DNA of 64,000 nucleotides from Halomonas smyrnensis AAD6 (GCF_000265245.1 NZ_AJKS02000001.1:248001-312000), one strand, 5' to 3'; positions 15,824 through 25,500 are shown, counted from the first letter of the stretch. Translations and numbers: made by a program. Notes: generated by a model from the letters alone, not told the origin.

Positions 15824-15900
15824 GGACCGGTAGTTCAGTTGGTTAGAATGCCGGCCTGTCACGCCGGAGGTCGCGGGTTCGAGTCCCGTCCGGTCCGCCA
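15824..15900 (+). tRNA. tRNA-Asp (anticodon GTC), copy 3
   Basis: A third identical 77-nt tRNA-Asp gene, only 3 bases after tRNA-Val(CAC). It is the last gene before the array terminator. Confidence 0.97.
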
Positions 15901-15919
15901 TCTGCTCAGAATTCCCAAG

Positions 15920-15947
15920 GCCCCGTGGCTCACGCCACGGGGCTTTT
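15920..15947 (+). terminator. Terminator of the tRNA array
   Basis: GCCCCGTGGC pairs with GCCACGGGGC across a 4-base loop, followed by TTTT. It lies 20 bases after the last tRNA-Asp. Confidence 0.92.
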
Positions 15948-16094
15948 CTGTTGTCTGAAGCCTCGATTTTTCGCCATCAACGCTTCGCCTTTCACCGCTC
16001 CTTCCCCTGACAAAGCCGACGCGATTTTTGCGCTGCCCGCGAGTCTGTCATACAGTTGTTTTAATTTCTGTCGACGGTCCGAGGGTGCTCGAGC

Positions 16095-18107
16095 GTGGCT
16101 GACTTTCCGAATCTTTTTCGCCCCATCGCACTGGGCCCGCTGCGCCTTCCCAATCGGGTGGTGATGGGCTCTATGCACACCAACCTGGAAGAAATGCCCG
16201 GCGGTTTCGAACGCCTGGCCGCCTTCTATGCCGAGCGCGCCCGGGCGGGCGTGTCGCTGATCGTCGGGGGCGGCATCGCGCCCAATGCCGAGGGGGCGGT
16301 CTTCGCCGGCGGCGCGACCCTGGAGCGGCCCGAACAGGTGGCCGAACACCGCCGCCTGGTCGAGGCGGTCCACGCCGAGGGCGGCCATATCTGCCTGCAG
16401 ATCCTGCACGCCGGCCGCTACGCCTACACGGACGCGCCGGTGGCGCCCTCGGCGATCCGGGCGCCGATCAATCCGCGCGAGCCGCGTGCCCTCGGCGCCG
16501 ACGAGATCGAACGCACCCTGGACGACTACGTCCGATGCGCCCGGCTGGCTCGGGAGGCCGGCTACGACGGCGTCGAGGTCATGGGCTCCGAGGGCTATCT
16601 GATCAATCAGTTCGTGTGCCGCCGCACCAATCACCGCGAGGACGAATGGGGCGGTGGCTTCGCCAACCGCATTCGCTTCCCGGTGGAGGCGGTGCGGCGG
16701 ATTCGCCGGGCTCTGGGGCCCGAGGCGCTGATCCTGTTCCGGCTGTCGATGATCGACCTGGTGGAGGAGGGCAGCACCCATGACGAGGTGGTCGCCCTGG
16801 GGCGCGCGGTGGCCGAGGCCGGCGCCGATGCCATCGACGGCGGCATCGGCTGGCACGAGGCAAGGGTGCCGACCATCGTCACCAGCGTGCCGCGGGCGCT
16901 GTTCGCCGAGGTCTCGCGGCGCATGCGCGATGAGTTGCCGGTGCCGCTGATCGCCACCAATCGCATCAACATGCCCGGGGTGGCCGAGCGGCTGCTGGCC
17001 GACGGCGTGGCGGACATGGTCTCCATGGCGCGCCCCTTCCTGGCCGACTCGGCCTGGGTGGCCAAGGCCCGCGAGGGGCGGAGCGGCGAGATCAACACCT
17101 GCATCGCCTGCAACCAGGCCTGTCTCGACCACACCTTCCAGGGCAAGACGACCTCGTGCCTGGTCAATCCGCGGGCCGGTCACGAGACCGAGCTTGCGAT
17201 CGCGCCGGCCGGCTCGGTCAGGCGCATCGCCGTGGTGGGCGGCGGTCCCGCCGGGCTCGCCGCGGCGGTCACCGCCGCCGAGCGCGGCCATGCGGTCACG
17301 CTGTTCGAGCGCCAGGCCGAGCTGGGCGGGCAGTTCAACCATGCCCGGCGGATTCCCGGCAAGGAGGAGTTCGACGAGACGCTGCGCTATTTCCGCACCA
17401 TGCTCGACCGGCGTGGCGTGAGCGTGCGGCTCGGCGTCGCGCCCGGGCTCCACGAACTTCGCGACTTCGATGAGGTGGTGCTGGCCACCGGCGTGCGGCC
17501 GCGGGCCCTCGCGCTGCCGGGCATCGATCACCCGAAGGTGATGGCCTATCCGCTAGCGATTCAGCAGCCGGAGCGGGTGGGGCCGAGGGTGGCGATCATC
17601 GGTGCCGGGGGCATCGGCTTCGACGTGGCGGAACTGCTCACCCATGCCGGCCACCCCGCCCTGGACGCCGAGGCCTGGTGCGCCGAGTGGGGCGTGGACC
17701 TCTCGGTGGCCTCGCCGGGCGGGCTGCGGGCGCCGATCAGGCCCTCGGTGCCGCGGCGGGTCACCCTGCTGCAGCGCAAGGCGTCGAAGCCCGGTCGCGG
17801 GCTCGGCGCTACCACCGGCTGGGTCCATCGTGCCTCGCTGCGCCACCGCGGCGTCGAGATGCTGGCCGGCTGCGAATACGTCGGCATCGACGACGCCGGC
17901 CTGCATGTCCGCGTCGACGGCGAGCCGAGGCTGCTCGAGGTCGACAGCGTCGTGGTATGCGTCGGTCAGGAGTCGGTGCGCGACATGCTCGAACCGCTGC
18001 GAGCGGCCGGCGTGTCGGTTCATGTCATCGGCGGCGCCGACGAGGCCGCCGAGCTCGATGCCCGGCGCGCCATCGACCAGGGCGTGCGGCTGGCCGCCAC
18101 GCTCTAG
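16095..18107 (+). CDS. fadH: NADPH-dependent 2,4-dienoyl-CoA reductase FadH
   Basis: A 670-residue flavoprotein that reduces 2,4-dienoyl-CoA during beta-oxidation of polyunsaturated fatty acids. The N-terminal TIM barrel is of the old yellow enzyme type (PLRLPNRVVMGSMHTNLE; LHAGRYAY). It is followed by the 4Fe-4S cluster cysteines in CIACNQACLDHTF and CLVNPRAG, then an FAD-binding GxGxxG site (VVGGGPAGLAAA, near residue 380) and an NADPH-binding fold (IIGAGGIGFDVAELL). Length and order match E. coli FadH. The start is a GTG, giving MADFPNLFRPI; no in-frame ATG lies nearby that would keep the conserved N-terminus. Confidence 0.95.
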   Translation: MADFPNLFRPIALGPLRLPNRVVMGSMHTNLEEMPGGFERLAAFYAERARAGVSLIVGGGIAPNAEGAVFAGGATLERPEQVAEHRRLVEAVHAEGGHICLQILHAGRYAYTDAPVAPSAIRAPINPREPRALGADEIERTLDDYVRCARLAREAGYDGVEVMGSEGYLINQFVCRRTNHREDEWGGGFANRIRFPVEAVRRIRRALGPEALILFRLSMIDLVEEGSTHDEVVALGRAVAEAGADAIDGGIGWHEARVPTIVTSVPRALFAEVSRRMRDELPVPLIATNRINMPGVAERLLADGVADMVSMARPFLADSAWVAKAREGRSGEINTCIACNQACLDHTFQGKTTSCLVNPRAGHETELAIAPAGSVRRIAVVGGGPAGLAAAVTAAERGHAVTLFERQAELGGQFNHARRIPGKEEFDETLRYFRTMLDRRGVSVRLGVAPGLHELRDFDEVVLATGVRPRALALPGIDHPKVMAYPLAIQQPERVGPRVAIIGAGGIGFDVAELLTHAGHPALDAEAWCAEWGVDLSVASPGGLRAPIRPSVPRRVTLLQRKASKPGRGLGATTGWVHRASLRHRGVEMLAGCEYVGIDDAGLHVRVDGEPRLLEVDSVVVCVGQESVRDMLEPLRAAGVSVHVIGGADEAAELDARRAIDQGVRLAATL

Positions 18108-18233
18108 GGAGGGGAGCAGGCCGCGTTCGTTGAAAATCTGTCCCTCTCGGGATGAACCGCTTCGGGTTCGTGGGCTCATAGGGAGTGCAGCCCTGCGTTG
18201 AAGGTTCCGGGCACCATCGTCCGGTCGAGCTGG

Positions 18234-18240
18234 CTACGCT
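18234..18240 (+). promoter_or_regulatory. RpoS-type -10 element before prkA
   Basis: CTACGCT, within GGCTACGCTGAA, resembles the extended -10 consensus CTAYRCT of sigma-S promoters. It lies 69 bases before the prkA start. In E. coli the orthologous yeaGH operon depends on RpoS, which supports the reading but does not prove it. Confidence 0.45.
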
Positions 18241-18308
18241 GAAGCTACCGACCCGGCCAGCAGGGCGAGGACCGCCAAGCCGGAGTCCCGGGCTTTAAGG
18301 AGGCATCG

Positions 18309-20231
18309 ATGAGCATCTTCGATCATGTGCAGAACCGCTTCGAACGAACCCTGCAGGAGGAAATGAGCCTGCAGGAGTACCTGGAACTCTGCCGTGAGGA
18401 TCCCTCGGCCTACGCCAGTGCGGCCGAACGAATGCTGGAAGCCATCGGCGAGCCCGAGGTGATCGACACGGCCAAGGATCCTCGCCTGTCGCGTATCTTC
18501 TCCAACAAGGTCATCCGCCGCTATCCGGCGTTCTCCGAGTTCTACGGCATGGAGGAGGCGATCGAGCAGATCGTCGCCTACTTCCGGCATGCCGCCCAGG
18601 GGCTCGAGGAGAAGAAGCAGATCCTCTACCTGCTCGGCCCGGTCGGCGGCGGCAAGTCGTCGCTGGCCGAGCGGCTCAAGCTGCTGATGGAGCACGTGCC
18701 GTTCTACGCCATCAAGGGCTCGCCGGTGCAGGAATCCCCGCTGGCGCTGTTCTCGCCCGAGCACGACGGCGAGCTGCTCGAGAAGGAATACGGCATCCCG
18801 CCGCGCTGCCTGAAGAGCGTGATGTCGCCCTGGGCCGCCAAGCGCCTCAAGGAGGCCGGCGGTGACATCAGCCAGTTCCGGGTGGTGCGGCTCTACCCGT
18901 CGCGGCTCAATCAGATCGCCATCGCCAAGACCGAGCCCGGCGACGAGAACAACCAGGACATCTCCTCGCTGGTCGGCAAGGTGGATATCCGCCAGCTCGA
19001 GCTCTATTCCCAGGACGATCCCGACGCCTACAGCTTCTCCGGCGGCCTGTGCCGGGCCAACCAGGGCCTGATGGAGTTCGTCGAGATGTTCAAGGCGCCG
19101 ATCAAGGTGCTGCATCCGCTGCTGACCGCCACCCAGGAGGGCAACTACAACCCCACCGAGGGCATGGGCGCGATCCCGTTCGACGGCATCGTGCTGGCGC
19201 ACTCCAACGAGAGCGAGTGGCAGGCCTTCCGCAACAACCGCAACAACGAGGCCTTCCTCGACCGGGTCTACATCGTCAAGGTGCCCTACTGCCTGCGGGT
19301 GACCGAAGAGATCAACATCTACAAGAAGCTGCTCGAGCACTCCTCGCTCAACGAGGCACCCTGCGCGCCGGACACCCTGCGCATGCTGGCCCAGTTCTCG
19401 GTGCTCTCGCGGCTCAAGGAGCCGGAGAACTCCAGCGTCTATTCCAAGATGCGGGTCTACGACGGCGAGAACCTCAAGGACACCGATCCCAAGGCCAAGT
19501 CGATCCAGGAGTACCGCGACGCGGCCGGGGTCGACGAGGGCATGGACGGGCTCTCCACGCGCTTCGCCTTCAAGATCCTGTCCAAGGTGTTCAACTTCGA
19601 CAACCACGAGGTGGCGGCCAACCCGGTGCATCTGCTCTACGTGCTCGAGCAGCGCCTCGAGCAGGAGCAGCTGCCCAAGGAGACCTTCGAGCGCTACCTG
19701 CGCTTCATCAAGGAGTTCCTGGCGCCGCGCTACGTGGACTTCATCGGCAAGGAGATCCAGACCGCCTATCTCGAGTCCTACTCCGAGTACGGTCAGAACA
19801 TCTTCGACCGCTACGTCACCTACGCCGACTTCTGGATCCAGGATCAGGAGTATCGCGACCCGGAGACCGGCGAGCTGTTCGACCGTCAGTCCCTCAACGA
19901 GGAGCTGGAGAAGATCGAGAAGCCGGCGGGCATCTCCAATCCCAAGGACTTCCGTCACGAGGTGGTCAACTTCGTGCTGCGGGCCCGGGCCCAGAACAAC
20001 GGCATGAACCCGAGCTGGCAGTCCTACGAGAAGCTGCGTGGGGTGATCGAGCACAAGATGTTCGCCAACACCGAGGAGCTGCTGCCGGTGATCTCCTTCA
20101 ACGCCAAGGCGTCCACCGCGGACCAGAAGAAGCACGAGGATTTCGTGGCCCGCATGGTCGACCGCGGCTACACCGAGAAGCAGGTGCGCCTGCTCTCCGA
20201 GTGGTATCTGCGGGTGCGCAAGTCGCAGTAG
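18309..20231 (+). CDS. prkA: PrkA-family serine protein kinase (YeaG)
   Basis: A 640-residue AAA+-plus-kinase protein almost collinear with E. coli YeaG. It starts with the conserved [14 protein letters not shown], has a Walker A motif GPVGGGKSS near residue 112, and ends in the PrkA C-terminal kinase region ([20 protein letters not shown]). It acts in stationary phase and nitrogen or acid stress, with YeaH and the SpoVR-like protein. AAGGAGG lies 6 bases before the ATG. The next two genes follow on the same strand and complete the usual prkA-yeaH-spoVR trio. Confidence 0.95.
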   Translation: MSIFDHVQNRFERTLQEEMSLQEYLELCREDPSAYASAAERMLEAIGEPEVIDTAKDPRLSRIFSNKVIRRYPAFSEFYGMEEAIEQIVAYFRHAAQGLEEKKQILYLLGPVGGGKSSLAERLKLLMEHVPFYAIKGSPVQESPLALFSPEHDGELLEKEYGIPPRCLKSVMSPWAAKRLKEAGGDISQFRVVRLYPSRLNQIAIAKTEPGDENNQDISSLVGKVDIRQLELYSQDDPDAYSFSGGLCRANQGLMEFVEMFKAPIKVLHPLLTATQEGNYNPTEGMGAIPFDGIVLAHSNESEWQAFRNNRNNEAFLDRVYIVKVPYCLRVTEEINIYKKLLEHSSLNEAPCAPDTLRMLAQFSVLSRLKEPENSSVYSKMRVYDGENLKDTDPKAKSIQEYRDAAGVDEGMDGLSTRFAFKILSKVFNFDNHEVAANPVHLLYVLEQRLEQEQLPKETFERYLRFIKEFLAPRYVDFIGKEIQTAYLESYSEYGQNIFDRYVTYADFWIQDQEYRDPETGELFDRQSLNEELEKIEKPAGISNPKDFRHEVVNFVLRARAQNNGMNPSWQSYEKLRGVIEHKMFANTEELLPVISFNAKASTADQKKHEDFVARMVDRGYTEKQVRLLSEWYLRVRKSQ

Positions 20232-20301
20232 CCGTCGAGGTCCGCGCGGGGCGCCGAGGGAGGGCGCCCCGGGTGGACGCAGGGCAGCCCAGGAGGTCCG
20301 C

Positions 20302-21585
20302 ATGACCTACTTCATCGACCGTCGTGCCAATGCCAGGCACAAGAGTGCGGTCAATCGCCAGCGTTTCCTCGATCGCTATCGCACCCATATCAAACGGTCC
20401 GTCGAGGAAGCGGTCAACCGCCGCTCCATCACCGACATGGAGCGCGGCGAGAAGGTGTCGATTCCCGCCCGCGACATCTCCGAGCCGGTGTTCCAGCACG
20501 GGCCCGGCGGCCAGCGCTCGATCATCGCCCCCGGCAACAAGGAGTTCGTCGAGGGCGACCGCCTGCGGCGTCCCGGCGGGGGAGGCGGCGGCGGGTCCGG
20601 CGAGGGCAGCGCCTCCAACCAGGGCGAGGGCATGGACGAGTTCGCCTTCACCCTGTCCCGCGAGGAGTTCCTGGACTTCGTCTTCGATGGCCTGGAGCTG
20701 CCGCACCTGGAGCGCAAGAACCTGGTGGACCTCGACGAGGTGCGCCCGGTGCGGGCCGGCTTCACCCGCGACGGGGTGCCGGCGAGGATCAACATCGTGC
20801 GCTCGATGCGCGAGGCCCATGCCCGGCGCATCGCCATGCGCGGGCCGATTCGTCGGGCCCTACGCGAGGCACAGGAGGCGCTGGAGGCCGAGGAGCGCAA
20901 GGATCAGGTGCTGCGCAATCCGGCGCGGATCGCCGAGCTCAAGGCCGAGATCGAGCGGCTCGAGAAGCGCCTCGAGTCGGTGCCCTTCATCGATACCTAC
21001 GACCTGCGCTACAACAACCTGGTCAACCAGCCACAGCCGTCGAGCAAGGCGGTGATGTTCTGCGTGATGGACGTCTCCGGCTCCATGACCCAGGCCCACA
21101 AGGACATCGCCAAGCGCTTCTTCCTGCTGCTCTACCTGTTCCTGGAGCGCAACTACGAGAAGGTCGAGCTGGTCTTCGTGCGTCACCACACCGCCGCCAA
21201 GGAGGTCGACGAGGAGGAGTTCTTCTACTCCCGCGAGACCGGCGGCACCATCGTCTCCAGCGCCCTGACCCTGGTCGACGAGATCATCACCGACCGCTAT
21301 CCGCCGACCCAGTGGAACCTCTACGTGGCCCAGGCCTCGGACGGCGACAACTGGGACGACGACTCCCTGACCTGTCGCGACCAGCTGGCCAACGGCCTGA
21401 TGCCGCGACTGCAGTACTTCACCTACGTGGAGATCACGCCCCACGCGCATCAGGCGCTGTGGGAGGAGTACGAGAAGGTCGAGGCCGAGTATCCCGAGCG
21501 CTTCGCCATGCGTCAGATCGTCGAGGCCGGCGACATCTACCCGGTGTTTCGCGACCTGTTCCGGCGGCGCACGGTCCAGTCCTGA
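20302..21585 (+). CDS. yeaH: YeaH/YhbH family protein (DUF444)
   Basis: A 427-residue protein of the DUF444 family. It begins [20 protein letters not shown], has a Gly/Ser-rich linker near residues 92-107, and a von Willebrand A-like domain with the metal-site start DVSGSM near residue 255. It is a partner of the PrkA kinase. An AGGAGG sits 7 bases before the ATG. It lies between prkA and spoVR. Confidence 0.94.
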   Translation: MTYFIDRRANARHKSAVNRQRFLDRYRTHIKRSVEEAVNRRSITDMERGEKVSIPARDISEPVFQHGPGGQRSIIAPGNKEFVEGDRLRRPGGGGGGGSGEGSASNQGEGMDEFAFTLSREEFLDFVFDGLELPHLERKNLVDLDEVRPVRAGFTRDGVPARINIVRSMREAHARRIAMRGPIRRALREAQEALEAEERKDQVLRNPARIAELKAEIERLEKRLESVPFIDTYDLRYNNLVNQPQPSSKAVMFCVMDVSGSMTQAHKDIAKRFFLLLYLFLERNYEKVELVFVRHHTAAKEVDEEEFFYSRETGGTIVSSALTLVDEIITDRYPPTQWNLYVAQASDGDNWDDDSLTCRDQLANGLMPRLQYFTYVEITPHAHQALWEEYEKVEAEYPERFAMRQIVEAGDIYPVFRDLFRRRTVQS

Positions 21586-21605
21586 GGCCAGGCCAAGGAG
21601 GCAGC

Positions 21606-23159
21606 ATGACCGAACGCAAGCCCATCGCCAGTGGCTCCGACTGGAACTTCGAGGTCCTGGAGCGGTTCGAGACGGAGATCGCCCGGCTGGCCGACGAGTA
21701 TCGGCTGGATACCTATCCCAACCAGATCGAGATCATCACCACCGAGCAGATGATGGACGCCTACGCCAGCGTGGGCATGCCGGTAGGCTATCATCACTGG
21801 TCCTTCGGCAAGCAGTTCCTGGCCGTGGAACAGGCCTATCGGCGCGGCCAGATGGGGCTGGCCTACGAGCTGGTCATCAACTCCGATCCCTGCATCGCCT
21901 ACCTGATGGAGGAGAACACCCTGATGATGCAGGTGCTGGTGATGGCCCACGCCTGCTATGGCCACAACTCCTTCTTCAAGGGCAACTACCTGTTCCGCAC
22001 CTGGACCGATGCCAGCTCCATCGTCGACTACCTGCTGTTCGCCCGGCGCTACCTGGCCGAGTGCGAGGAGCGCCACGGGGTGACCGCGGTCGAACAGCTG
22101 CTCGATGCCTGTCACGCGCTGCAGAACTACGGGGTCGACCGCTACAAGCGTCCCTCGCCGATCTCCGCCGAGGAGGAGGCGCGTCGCCAGCAGGAGCGCT
22201 CCGCCTATCTCCAGGCCCAGGTCAATACCCTGTGGAGCACCATTCCCGGGCGTCCGCCCGAGGAGGGGCATCAGGACGTCGGCGACGAGGAGGACCCCCT
22301 CGGCCTGCACGCCGGCGGCCGCTATCCCCCCGAGCCCCAGGAGAACCTGCTCTACTTCATCGAGAAGAACGCGCCGCTGCTGGCACCCTGGCAGCGCGAG
22401 GTGGTCCGCATCGTGCGCAAGCTGGCGCAGTACTTCTATCCCCAGCGCCAGACCCAGGTGATGAACGAGGGCTGGGCGACCTTCTGGCACTATACCCTGA
22501 TGAACCGCCTGTATGACGACGGCCTGGTGGACGAGGGGCTGATCCTGGAGTTCCTGCAGTCGCACACCTCGGTGGTCTATCAGCCGGCCTTCGACAGCCC
22601 CCACTACAGCGGCATCAATCCCTACGCCCTGGGCTTCGCCATGTTCACCGACCTGCGGCGGATCTGCGAGCATCCCACCGACGAGGATCGGCGCTGGTTC
22701 CCGGATATCGCCGGCAGCGACTGGCTCGAGACGCTGCACTTCGCCATGCGCAACTTCAAGGACGAGTCCTTCATCCAGCAGTACCTGTCGCCCAAGGTGA
22801 TTCGCGACCTGAAGCTGTTCATGGTGCTCGACGACGATCGCGACGAGATGCTCGAGGTGGCCGCCATCCACGACGATCGCGGCTATCAGCGCATTCGCGA
22901 CGGCCTGGCCGTGCAGTATGCACTGTCGGTGCGCGAGCCCAACATCCAGGTCTGGTCGGCGGACATCCGCGGCGACCGCTCGCTGACCCTGCGTCACGTC
23001 CAGGACAGCCGTCGCCCGCTGGCGCGCAGCGTCTACCCGGTGATGCGTCACCTGCACCAGCTGTGGGGCTTCCCGGTGAGGCTCGAGTCGATGGAGGACG
23101 ACGAGGTCGTGCGTCGCTATCACTGGCCGCTGCCGGAGGACGAGCAGAAGGAGGCGTAA
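21606..23159 (+). CDS. SpoVR family protein (YcgB)
   Basis: A 517-residue protein of the SpoVR family, homologous to E. coli YcgB and Bacillus stage V sporulation protein R, here in a non-sporulating bacterium. Recognisable blocks are YPNQIEIITTEQMMDAY, MPVGYHHWSFGKQF, ACYGHNSFFK and MNEGWATFWHY, the last two His-rich and likely structural or metal sites. Its biochemical role is unknown. The ATG at 21606 has GGAGG 5 bases upstream and lies 20 bases after yeaH. Confidence 0.93.
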   Translation: MTERKPIASGSDWNFEVLERFETEIARLADEYRLDTYPNQIEIITTEQMMDAYASVGMPVGYHHWSFGKQFLAVEQAYRRGQMGLAYELVINSDPCIAYLMEENTLMMQVLVMAHACYGHNSFFKGNYLFRTWTDASSIVDYLLFARRYLAECEERHGVTAVEQLLDACHALQNYGVDRYKRPSPISAEEEARRQQERSAYLQAQVNTLWSTIPGRPPEEGHQDVGDEEDPLGLHAGGRYPPEPQENLLYFIEKNAPLLAPWQREVVRIVRKLAQYFYPQRQTQVMNEGWATFWHYTLMNRLYDDGLVDEGLILEFLQSHTSVVYQPAFDSPHYSGINPYALGFAMFTDLRRICEHPTDEDRRWFPDIAGSDWLETLHFAMRNFKDESFIQQYLSPKVIRDLKLFMVLDDDRDEMLEVAAIHDDRGYQRIRDGLAVQYALSVREPNIQVWSADIRGDRSLTLRHVQDSRRPLARSVYPVMRHLHQLWGFPVRLESMEDDEVVRRYHWPLPEDEQKEA

Positions 23160-23177
23160 GCGGCCTCCCGAAAGGAC

Positions 23178-23206
23178 GCGGCCCGCACCGGGGAGGTGCG
23201 GGCCGC
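23178..23206. terminator. GC-rich hairpin between spoVR and the HiPIP gene
   Basis: GCGGCCCGCACC pairs perfectly with GGTGCGGGCCGC across a 5-base loop. It is symmetrical, lies between convergent genes, and has no T tract. It probably serves both transcripts as a 3' end, perhaps with Rho. Confidence 0.65.
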
Positions 23207-23237
23207 CTGCGTTGGGAAGGCCGGTTCCCGGCCCGGA

Positions 23238-23552
23238 TCAGGCCTTGGCGGTCCAAGACTGGCACCAGCCTTCGGGGGCCACGCTGTTCTGCGGGAACAG
23301 CTGGCAGCCCCGGGAGTCGGCCTGGTAGAACATGCAGTTGGCGCAGGTCTCGCCCTCGGCATAGGCCGGATGGTCGCTGGCCTCGGCGGCGGTCTCGACG
23401 TAGTTCAGCGCCTTGGCCTGATCGCTCTCGGGGTCCAGGGGCGACAGGTCCTGGGCGAAGCTGCGCGTCGACAGCACGCCGATGCCCAGCGGCAGGGCGG
23501 CGAGGCCCAGCAGGCTGTGGCGCATGAAATCACGACGGCTAGGGTTGGCCAT
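23238..23552 (-). CDS. High-potential iron-sulfur protein (HiPIP)
   Basis: A 104-residue periplasmic electron carrier. The N-terminus carries a Tat signal (SRRDFMRHSLLGLAALPLG) cleaved around residue 33. The mature part contains the [4Fe-4S] cysteines C70, C73, C83 and C97 in the spacing CxxC-x9-C-x13-C, with GWC before the last. Such proteins shuttle electrons from the bc1 complex to terminal oxidases or photosynthetic centres. In this genome the cbb3 oxidase is a plausible partner (inference). The gene is monocistronic and convergent with spoVR. Confidence 0.93.
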   Translation of the reverse strand: MANPSRRDFMRHSLLGLAALPLGIGVLSTRSFAQDLSPLDPESDQAKALNYVETAAEASDHPAYAEGETCANCMFYQADSRGCQLFPQNSVAPEGWCQSWTAKA

Positions 23553-23766
23553 GATGGCTCCTCCTGAGGGTCACGGTTGAGGTCGCGCGGCGGCCGGTGG
23601 TCCGGCTCTTGGCGTCTCGACCCCGCCCCGGTGCGCGGGCATCCGGCGAGGGTCGGTCTCCTCAGCGTAGCCGAGCCCGGCGGGCGCGACGAGCGGTCGG
23701 GCCCCCGTCGGCCGAGGACGCTGTTATACTCGCCGCCGTGAACCGCTTTTCGAGGGAGATTGCTCC

Positions 23767-24042
23767 ATGCAGAATGCCGTCATCCTGATCAACACCGAGA
23801 AGGGCCAGGTCAAGTCCGTGGCCGAGCGTCTGGCCGAGGTGGAGGGCATCAGCGAGGTGTTCTCCACCTGCGGACGCTACGACCTGGTCGCCATCGCCCG
23901 GACCCGTGACTTCGAGGGCCTGGCGGAGCTGGTGACCGGGCGTCTCAACGACGTCGAGGGCATCCGCGAGACCGAGACCCTCAACGCGCTGCAGGTGCAT
24001 TCGCGCCACGACCTCGAGACCATGTTCGCGCTGGGCTGGTAA
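23767..24042 (+). CDS. Stand-alone Lrp/AsnC-type ligand-binding (RAM) protein
   Basis: A 91-residue protein equal to the C-terminal effector-binding domain of Lrp/AsnC regulators without the helix-turn-helix. It has the VILINTEKGQ start, the central EGISEVFSTCGRYDLVAIART strand, and a closing ETLNALQVHSRHDLE. Such stand-alone RAM proteins form oligomeric rings and bind amino acids; targets are unknown. A TATACT at 23725-23730 may be its -10 element. A nuclease gene starts 9 bases later. Confidence 0.9.
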   Translation: MQNAVILINTEKGQVKSVAERLAEVEGISEVFSTCGRYDLVAIARTRDFEGLAELVTGRLNDVEGIRETETLNALQVHSRHDLETMFALGW

Positions 24043-24051
24043 GGCCCGCCG

Positions 24052-24918
24052 GTGCTGCAACGTCTCTTTTGCCTGCCGTCATGGCGCGGTTCGTTGCGCC
24101 GCCTGGGCATCGCCGCGCTGTTCGCGGCGGTGGGCAGCGGGCTCTGGTACATGGAAGAGCGCGAGGTGCGCGAGCGCCTCAGCTGGATGGGCGTGCCGAC
24201 CTGGGAGCGGCTGACGCCGCTTAGCCTGCATCGGGTGCTGCGCAACGACGGCTTCCTGGTGGGCTGGTCGGACGTGCGCGTCAGTCCGCTGTGGGCCAGC
24301 TACGTGCTGAGTGACGATCGCGCGGCCGATGTCGGTGACCGGCCGGGCTTTCGTCGCGACTGGCGCACCCTGTGGCCGGTCACGCCGGACAGCTATTTGC
24401 GCAGCGGCTACGATCGCGGCCATCTGGCACCCAACTATGCCATCGCACGGGTGCATGGGCCCGCCGCCCAGTACGACACCTTCCTGATGAGCAACATGGT
24501 GCCCCAGCGGCCGGACCTGAATCGTCGGCTCTGGCAGCGCCTGGAGGAAGTGGTGATCGATCGCTTCGTGCCGCGCCACGGCACCCTGCAGGTGATCGAC
24601 GGGCCGGTCTTCGACGCGGATGTCACCCGGGGCATGCTGCGCCGGGTCGGCCTGGTGGAAGTACCCGAGGCGTTCTACAAGATCCTGGTGGTGCCGGGCG
24701 AGCGGCCCATGGCGCTGGCCTTCGTGATGCCGCAGAACGTGCGCGGCGACGAGCCGCTGGATCGCTTCGTGGTCAGCATCGATCACATCGAGGCGCTGAC
24801 CGGGCTGGATTTCTTCCCGAATCTGCCGGAGGCGGTGGAGCGCGCGCTGGAAGGGCGGGCGAATCCCCGGGGCTGGGGGCTCGAGGCGGTGGCCGATCTG
24901 CCGGGGCGCTTCGACTGA
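24052..24918 (+). CDS. Membrane-anchored DNA/RNA non-specific endonuclease
   Basis: A 288-residue protein of the NUC1/EndoG beta-beta-alpha-metal family. The catalytic motif DRGHLAPN (about residues 122-129) holds the general-base His; SNMVPQRPDLN follows and contributes the metal-binding Asn. One hydrophobic segment near residues 16-34 should anchor it to the membrane, with the nuclease domain probably periplasmic. No immunity gene is adjacent. The start is a GTG at 24052. The family call is firm; whether it degrades environmental DNA or serves another role is open. Confidence 0.88.
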   Translation: MLQRLFCLPSWRGSLRRLGIAALFAAVGSGLWYMEEREVRERLSWMGVPTWERLTPLSLHRVLRNDGFLVGWSDVRVSPLWASYVLSDDRAADVGDRPGFRRDWRTLWPVTPDSYLRSGYDRGHLAPNYAIARVHGPAAQYDTFLMSNMVPQRPDLNRRLWQRLEEVVIDRFVPRHGTLQVIDGPVFDADVTRGMLRRVGLVEVPEAFYKILVVPGERPMALAFVMPQNVRGDEPLDRFVVSIDHIEALTGLDFFPNLPEAVERALEGRANPRGWGLEAVADLPGRFD

Positions 24919-24977
24919 GTCGAGGTGGATTGATTCGGCGAAGGTTTGTCTGACGGCTGAACCGGACGTACAGACGC

Positions 24978-24999
24978 AAAAAAACCGCAACGTATGCGG
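24978..24999 (-). terminator. Terminator of the tRNA-Leu array
   Basis: On the minus strand CCGCA and TGCGG form a short stem around ACGTA, followed by seven T residues. It lies 88 bases past the last tRNA-Leu. Confidence 0.8.
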
Positions 25000-25086
25000 C
25001 CGGAGATATGAAACGATATAGCGATGTGGGGTTGCTCTTTTACGAGGGTATTGCCTCGAGGCTTTGCTCTGTCTGCACAACGCGAA

Positions 25087-25173
25087 TGGTGCCCAGGAGA
25101 GGACTTGAACCTCCACGTCCGTAAGGACACTAGCACCTGAAGCTAGCGCGTCTACCAATTCCGCCACCTGGGC
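25087..25173 (-). tRNA. tRNA-Leu (anticodon CAG), promoter-distal copy
   Basis: An 87-nt class II tRNA with a long variable arm (GTGTCCTTACGGACGT), anticodon CAG in CTTCAGGTG, acceptor GCCCAGG/CCTGGGC and an encoded CCA. It reads CTG, a preferred Leu codon in GC-rich genomes. Confidence 0.97.
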
Positions 25174-25220
25174 GCGTCATGCATATTCGTCGTGTTCCGA
25201 GCCATCGCTTGAGCGATGAA

Positions 25221-25307
25221 TGGTGCCCAGGAGAGGACTTGAACCTCCACGTCCGTAAGGACACTAGCACCTGAAGCTAGCGCGTCTACCAATTCCGCCA
25301 CCTGGGC
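25221..25307 (-). tRNA. tRNA-Leu (anticodon CAG), middle copy
   Basis: Identical over its 87 nt to the copy at 25087, including the encoded CCA. The spacers between copies are unrelated. Confidence 0.97.
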
Positions 25308-25374
25308 GAAACACGAGCGAATCGAGCTTTTAAAGAGCGTGATACCTGACGATGCTGCTGACAGTGTATCGAAT

Positions 25375-25461
25375 TGGTGCCCAGAAGAGGACTTGAACCT
25401 CCACGTCCGTAAGGACACTAGCACCTGAAGCTAGCGCGTCTACCAATTCCGCCATCTGGGC
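25375..25461 (-). tRNA. tRNA-Leu (anticodon CAG), promoter-proximal copy
   Basis: An 87-nt tRNA differing from the other two copies by a compensated pair at acceptor position 7:66 (GCCCAGA/TCTGGGC). The paired change shows that the gene is under selection for structure. Confidence 0.96.
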
Positions 25462-25472
25462 AAGTGGCGCGT

Positions 25473-25500
25473 ATATTACCGTATATTTTGGCTGATGCAA
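25473..25500 (-). promoter_or_regulatory. Promoter of the tRNA-Leu array
   Basis: On the minus strand TTGCAT (25495-25500) and TAATAT (25473-25478) are separated by 16 bases, just upstream of the first tRNA-Leu. Confidence 0.7.

Noticed and set aside
24052..24918. Secreted toxin with immunity partner
   Set aside because: It has a membrane anchor, no secretion-system domain, and neither neighbour resembles an immunity protein.
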